A stretch of DNA of 64,000 nt from Torymus aiolomorphi (Eukaryota; Arthropoda; Insecta; Hymenoptera; Torymidae), in the NCBI GenBank assembly GCA_036365515.1, contig CM070874.1, positions 41,849,083 through 41,913,082 on the forward strand, given 5' to 3'. Under the pieces are notes generated by a model. It saw only the letters and a program-made list of their open reading frames with translations, made no database searches and was not told the origin of the DNA. Each line of letters starts with the position of its first letter. Positions within the stretch are counted from its first letter, which is position 1. This document shows positions 58,949 through 64,000 of this stretch, piece after piece. A program made the translations under genes and the position numbers.

Positions 58949-59335
58949 ACGGCGCAATATGCGAGACCGAGCGGGCGCCGTATACCGACAACTGTCGTTC
59001 AGTTCAGGCTGCGTCTGCATCCAGCAGTCAGCGCGCACGATCGTGCGCATATCCATATGTAGGTCTCTCTATAAAAAATGCATCCTCGGCATGGTTGACC
59101 GTTGTCGCCGGGTTGGATAATTGGGGTTGAGATGCTATGTTGATTTTCTCGAACATCTCGAAAATCTCGTATTTTTTACGCATGCGCAGATGCCCTTTAG
59201 AGTTATGATTGGTGGAATGGTATAGAGATGTCGCATCTGTTGTGAGCAGGAAATATGACATATATTAATTGATATAAATTGATAATCAATTGATAAATCG
59301 ATGAAAAATTTTTATGTAAAACATAATATTTTTTG

Positions 59336-59406
59336 CCTAGCGGGCCGAAAGTGCGATTTTGCTCCCGGCGCCCGATCGCAAAGGTTGTATTTTCGGCCTC
59401 GCTAGG
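59336..59406. other. 71-bp nested hairpin
   Basis: CCTAGCGGGCCGAAA pairs with TTTCGGCC-T-CGCTAGG, and inside GCGAT pairs with ATCGC around a GC-rich loop. It is followed by AGTATATGCACCA ... CAGATCGCAT, which recurs at 38170-38215. Confidence 0.65.
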
Positions 59407-59679
59407 TAAAAGAATAGTATATGCACCATGAGAGAAAATAAAGAATGTCTCAGATCGCATGTGTCTGCAGGTCCAGAGTATATACATACTTAAAACTAAA
59501 ACTAATACTAATTCTTAAAACTATGAAATATTTTTTAACATTATAATAGACTTTCTAAAAACAGTAATATGTATATATGCTATATGCAATTATCTAAATT
59601 TTCGACTTGAGTTACTATAACAAAATTATAGTATCAAATCGTTTTCAATAAATATTTTTCACAATCCATTCTTTTATCT

Positions 59680-59859
59680 TGTACACCCAATGGACATTGA
59701 TTCGTGTGGAACGTGCATGGTAAATTTCAAAATTCTGCGATCCCATTGAATAATTCAAGTGTAACCATTAATTCTAACTTGGAATCGTCCAATCAGATTG
59801 CAGGATTCTCAAAATTGACTAGACACGTTCCACGCGAATCAATGTCCATCAGGTGTACA
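59680..59859. mobile_element. 180-bp palindromic MITE
   Basis: Ends TGTACACC and GGTGTACA. The TIRs continue ATGGACATTGATTCG-GTGGAACGTG with few mismatches, and the two halves pair over most of their length. No ORF. Confidence 0.8.
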
Positions 59860-61039
59860 TAGTGGGCCTTTTGTCTATATCAAGAGTTTTGAGCTCGCTT
59901 GTATCAAGTACCAATTTTTGCATATCACCTCAGGGCATGTAGCGCTGCACTGGAATGCCTCGACCAAATGACCTCTAATGTGGTGGCGATCCTTATATGT
60001 ATCTACACTGCTTAAGTGAAGTAGATCTTGAAAAAGGTATATTCTTCCATTAAATACATCTTTGAATAATTTTTAAATGATTTTTCAAAATTTTTCTATA
60101 TCTAGAGAATTATTCAAGAAAAGAAATAAGCTTTGTCCAAAAATTAGAAACATCGTATATCTATTTCTTTAACAGGTTAAGTTCCGCATGGTACATATTG
60201 TACCATGAATTACTTTCAAAACTTTTCTTTCAATTGTTAGAAGAAATAGTTAAAAATAATAATTCTTTTAATTAATTATAATTTATCATATTTATTGACT
60301 TTCAGAAAACAAATTTATGTGTCTTAAAAGGAAATACAATAAAAGTATATATAAATATATAGAGAAATAATGGAAAAGTATTCAATTATTTGAAATCTCG
60401 ACGCCGCACTGAATCAGTTCATGAACAAGATCTGCATTTGCAATTATATAAGTTTGAGTTTAAAATTAGTTTCCAGTTCATTAACTCTACTTCTCTATAA
60501 TCGCTTACATTAACAGATGTTATATAAGTAAAATAAAAATTATTTTGTACAAGGTTTATGTTGGTATATACGTTTTGTTTTATTACGTATAGTTTAACGA
60601 TAGTTGTTTATTTTTGCATCTGTTTTTAATAATAACAGTATTTTTCAAGACTATCAAAAGCAATCTTTAAACTAGTAAGTACATTTTTAGTGATATTCTA
60701 CTGTCGCTCACATGTAGGAAACATCCTTTTGATACTTGGGTTTCCTGCAAAAAAAAATCCCATTCCGCTGGACACACTTGTAGTGTATTGTCTTATATCT
60801 TCTCTTATGTTTTCCCGTTCCTCAGTCTGTTTGTACAATATAATCCATCCTCAGCCTACAACTATATATTGGTTGAAAGAATTCGCTCATCGACCCTCAC
60901 ATTTCGGTGAGTTTATTTCATCAATAAAAGTCTCAAACTTTGGCTTTAAAAGTTTTAAACGTCATCGTATTTTACGTTTATTAGCGAAAATGGAAAAACG
61001 CACAAGTCGTCGTAAGTAGGCAGTTAAAAATAGAAATTA
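59860..61039. other. AT-rich non-coding
   Basis: Contains a 109-codon frame (60690-61019) beginning MIFYCRSHVG. It has no recognisable motif, an A9 run, and no promoter or splice context; treated as chance. Confidence 0.35.
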
Positions 61040-61840
61040 ATAAAATCATTCGTTATTGCACATTATACGAACTCAACCTATTATTAGCATTTGGCTTTAT
61101 AATCGCCTTTCAGTTTTTGTGAATTGCCCATTGCAATGCTAAAAACTAAGCTCCAATTCAGAAAAGTTTCATTTTTAATACTGTTTAGTGACTTTCAGTA
61201 TTTTCCATCAGTCGATTAAATTTTTTCATATTTTTATTATAGTGTGATAGTTTACTGTCGATTAATTCTATTTGTTAATTACTACACCCATAGTCCATGG
61301 ACAGGAGCATGGGCTGCGAGATTTTCTCGCTATGGCAGCGCTCTATAGTCTACGGGGGCTGCAGCCGCCAAGCGAGCGAGCGGCGGCAGCCCCTGTAGGC
61401 TCTGGCGCGGCTAGCGATATGGTCGGCGTGAGAAACGCATAGCGCATAAGCTAAATAGCTCTATTCTTGCGCATTTATCTTATACTGGCCTTTCCAGTTT
61501 TCCTATTGCGTGTTGCTATGCCGAAAATTTAGTTACAATTCAGCAAGGGGTGATTATTAATACCGTACAGTGACTTTTTCAGTATTTTCCATCAGTCGAT
61601 TACATTTTTTCATACTTTTATTCTAGTGTGATAGTTTACTGTCGATTAATTCTTTTTGTTAATTACTACACCCACAGTCCATGGACAGGAGCATGGACTG
61701 CGAGATTTTCTCGCTATGGCAGCGCTCTATAGTCTACGGGGGCTGCAGCCGCCAAGCAAGCGAGCGGCGGCAGCCCCTGTAGGCTCTGGTGCGGTCTAGC
61801 GATATGGTCGGCGTGAGAAACGCATAGCGCATAACCCGCG

Positions 61841-62370
61841 TAAAAATTGAAACTATTGCAACGACATTGCCACTGTATTCGAAATTAATATCGCTGATAT
61901 ATTGGCAATATAGATGTACAACAATTGCAAGGCTATTGGCGATATTTGCCTTGGGTGCTATTTCTAATGTATTGCCAATATCTTAAGATTTCATCGAAAA
62001 AAAAAAAATTTTGGGTGGATTCGAACTCGGAATCTTTTAATGAACGAAATGGAGGTTAAAAGTTGAAACAAGTGATCATAATTGTTTTGAAGTAGATTTA
62101 ACCTCTATTTCGTTCATTGACAGAAACAACGAATTAGCTCGGTGGGTAGCGAGCAAGTCTAGTAATCGCAAGATTCCGAGTTCGAATCCACCCAAATTTT
62201 TTTTTTTTTTTTTTAGATTAAATCTTAAGATATTGGCAATACATTAGAAATAGCAATCAAGGCAAATATCGCCAATAGCCTTGCAATTGTTGTACATTTA
62301 TATTGCCAATATATCAGCGATATTAATTTCGAATACAGTAGCAATGTCGTTGCAATAGTTTCAATTTTTA
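61841..62370. mobile_element. palindromic MITE with a tRNA-like centre
   Basis: Left arm (TAAAAATTGAAACTATTGCA ...) and right arm (... TGCAATAGTTTCAATTTTTA) pair over about 170 bases each, with ATTGGCAATA boxes. An inner pair (GAACGAAAT-GGAGGTTAAA / TTTAACCTCTATTTCGTTC, about 62043-62063 and 62097-62116) forms a second hairpin. It inserted between tandem units 2 and 3; the unit 1-2 junction shows the empty arrangement. Confidence 0.85.
62129..62195 (+). pseudogene. tRNA-like sequence inside the palindromic MITE
   Basis: TTAGCTCGGTGGGTAGCG is a near-consensus A box and GAGTTCGAATCC a near-perfect B box, spaced as in tRNA genes. A reverse-strand copy of the B-box end (GATTCGAACTCGG, 62017-62029) sits in the other arm. 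The anticodon arm does not pair well, so it is tRNA-derived rather than a working gene. Confidence 0.6.
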
Positions 62371-62700
62371 CCTGTGAAGTTAAATAGCTCTATTCTTAGC
62401 AATTTATCTTATACTGGCCTTTCAAGTTTTTCTATTGCGTGTTACTTTGCTGAAAATTGAGTTACAATTCAGCAAGGTTTGATTATTAAAACTGTATAGA
62501 GACTTTTTCAGTATTTTCCATCAGTCGATTAAATTTTTTCAAATTTCTGTTCTCGTGTAATAGTTTACTGTCTATTAATTCTATTTATTAATTACTACAC
62601 CCAAAGTCCATGGACAGAAGAATGTGCTGCGAGATTTTCTCGCTACTGCAGCGCGGTATAGCGATATGGTCGGCGTGAGGAACGGCGTACGTGTAAGGAC

Positions 62701-63790
62701 AATAATTTTAGCTTAATGTTTCACTTTATGATGAACTTTGATGTCTTCTCATTTATGCTTTACGCTTTACTACGGCAAAAATTATCATACAATTGAAGAG
62801 TCTAAAATGCTGATAACCCTTTACAAACGATTATCGGGATGTTTTAATGTCTTAACTTATACTGTTACTCTGAAGTAGTTTTATTTCACATTGTTTCCGC
62901 ATCAATACATCCATAGTATACATACTAGATGTTGTTGGCATTTTGTTTACTTTCACGGTCAAATGAATAGAGATCAGCCATAGAAATCAGTAATAAATAT
63001 TGAATTAGTACGATGATGGCATGATGGCATTGTGTTTTTGTGAAAAAACATAATAAAGATTTGATTGATTTATTATATTAGTGAAATGAACTATTTGTGT
63101 TTCAATGATGTCCAAGAAAAATGTAAAAGTTGAAAATATTTAATTTTCGATAGCTCACCGTTCGCTCGGTGCGGGGAGGGGGTCCCCTCTAACCGCGCGC
63201 GCCGCTCCGCTCACCGCGCACCCCCTCCTGCAGCCAACGAACTCAATCGTATGTTTACGTTTTGCTGCTGTACTAGGAATCGGCGTTGTCTATCGCGTTC
63301 AGATTTCGTATAACCATTCTCCTGTTAAATTCCTTAACTTTTACTTAAGTAGCGGTGGTTTATTTTTAATTTGATGCCGTCTACAAATCTATATTTTATA
63401 AACATATTGTAAAATAATATTTTTAAAAAGCACACACTAAATCAAGATTGTATTAGTTACCTTCTTCATATACTGTTGATATAAAACAGTTACTTACGGT
63501 GAAATACTGATGAATATAATTGTAGGCTCCTACTCACACCTATAACATATAATAAAAACAAGTAAACATTTTTATCATTCTACATAAAAAAACGTGGATA
63601 GTATATCTTACCTAATTAAGTTATCGATGGATTAAAAAAGCAATATTTGAATTCCCTGGAAGTGGTCGACGACAGCAAATGAATCTATTTCTATTATTAA
63701 CGTAAATTTATGAAATAAAATTTTAAATTTCAAACTTTTTTTGAGGTAGTACCTCTCTCCATTTTTATATAGCAGCATATAATTGCTATC
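62701..63790. other. non-coding with a CpG-rich island
   Basis: 63150-63230 is strongly GC/CpG-rich (CCGCGCGCGCCGCTCCGC); GTTCAGATT (63299) is initiator-like. Otherwise AT-rich. It could be a promoter for something beyond the window; no ORF. Confidence 0.35.
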
Positions 63791-63858
63791 ATGCATATCA
63801 ATGGAATTATTTTAGTATTGTGTTTATCGTTCCTATTTTCTGGTTTATGCAGCAATAA
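63791..63858 (+). CDS. first coding exon of a small secreted protein (signal peptide)
   Basis: ATG at 63791 opens 22 codons of textbook signal-peptide form: a short N-region (MHING), a hydrophobic core (IILVLCLSFLFSG) and a small-residue cleavage context (LCSN). The next bases are AA/GTAAGTAATT, a strong splice donor (GT at 63859), and without splicing the frame stops two codons later. The exon ends in phase 2. Short first exons encoding just a signal peptide are typical of insect antimicrobial, venom and odorant-binding-type peptides. The mature part would lie beyond the window, so the family is unknown. Confidence 0.5.
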
Positions 63859-64000
63859 GTAAGTAATTAAAGTCATGCATTTTAAGGCAACACAAGAAAA
63901 CTCAGATTATCTTACATCATATTTAACATAGTTCCATCTTGCTATGATGGAATGTGATTGTTAAATAAAATAATAGTATTTTCGATTAGAATAACAAGTT

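Larger units (their letters stand above)
61040..62700. repeat. three tandem units of about 400 bp, third separated by a palindromic element
   Basis: Units at about 61047-61455, 61456-61840 and 62380-62700 share CAGTATTTTCCATCAGTCGA, TGTGATAGTTTACTGTCGAT, AGTCCATGGACAG and GATATGGTCGGCGTGAG. Units 1 and 2 contain a CTACGGGGGCTGC ... GCAGCCCCTGTAG hairpin (61350-61398, 61734-61782); unit 3 has lost it. Non-coding. Confidence 0.85.

Noticed and set aside
60690..61019. 109-codon ORF beginning MIFYCRSHVG
   Set aside because: No motif, no promoter or splice context, contains a homopolymer run; treated as chance.

Overview
The window is a repeat-rich stretch of animal, almost certainly insect, nuclear DNA. 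The evidence is AT-rich intergenic sequence with CpG-containing GC-rich islands, long GA/GT/CA microsatellites, spliced eukaryotic genes with GTAAGT donors, TATA/TCAGT-type core promoters, a decayed RNA polymerase III second-largest-subunit fragment, and many eukaryotic transposon families. The texture would fit a hymenopteran (parasitoid-wasp-like) genome, but the species is a guess. No intact host protein gene of recognised identity is present; nearly every recognisable coding sequence belongs to a mobile element or is broken.

Layout. 0-2.8 kb: unassigned sequence, an orphan terminal-exon-like ORF and a POLR3B-like pseudogene. 2.8-7.6 kb: a complete but decayed pogo/Tigger DNA transposon with terminal inverted repeats (TIRs), a TA target duplication, an intron-bearing transposase gene and a nested MITE. 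9-10.6 kb: repeat 'A'. 10.8-12.3 kb: a 1.48-kb GC-rich solo LTR with a CTAT target duplication. 13.8-17.0 kb: a 3.1-kb imperfect palindrome, with a piggyBac-type MITE in one arm and the empty site in the other. 17-17.8 kb: a non-LTR reverse-transcriptase (RT) fragment. 17.9-18.8 kb: repeat 'B'. 18.9-23.4 kb (minus): a multi-frameshifted gene of a widespread unnamed metazoan family with a PIN/XPG-like segment.

25.0-37.4 kb holds two direct tandem copies (about 3.2 kb each) of a unit carrying an unclassified DDE/D-like gene. The first copy is split by a 5.93-kb TG...CA insertion with a CTAG target duplication (25299-31229); the second copy shows the uninterrupted junction. The insertion contains a TATA box and initiator, then immediately four tandem hairpins with covarying stems, then an 11-copy, 214-bp array. 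I regard this as the most interesting object in the window.

37.4-46 kb mirrors the left side in inverted order: a palindromic MITE, repeat B' interrupted by a 1.6-kb palindromic element, an outward-facing RT fragment, then repeat A' carrying a 522-bp solo LTR with a GACC target duplication. 47.8-52.2 kb is dominated by tandem repeats that encode hairpins. 52.5-57.4 kb (minus) is a nearly intact CR1/jockey-group non-LTR retrotransposon: ORF1 with zinc knuckles (one frameshift) and an intact 959-residue endonuclease-reverse transcriptase. 57.5-64 kb has a GC-rich possible promoter region, more palindromic MITEs (one carrying a tRNA-like sequence), three roughly 400-bp tandem units, and at the very end a small exon encoding a convincing signal peptide with a GTAAGT donor.

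Target-site duplications, empty sites and open frames were read by eye. No alignment, folding or database search was run, so family assignments rest on motif recognition and repeat boundaries are approximate unless a target duplication fixes them.
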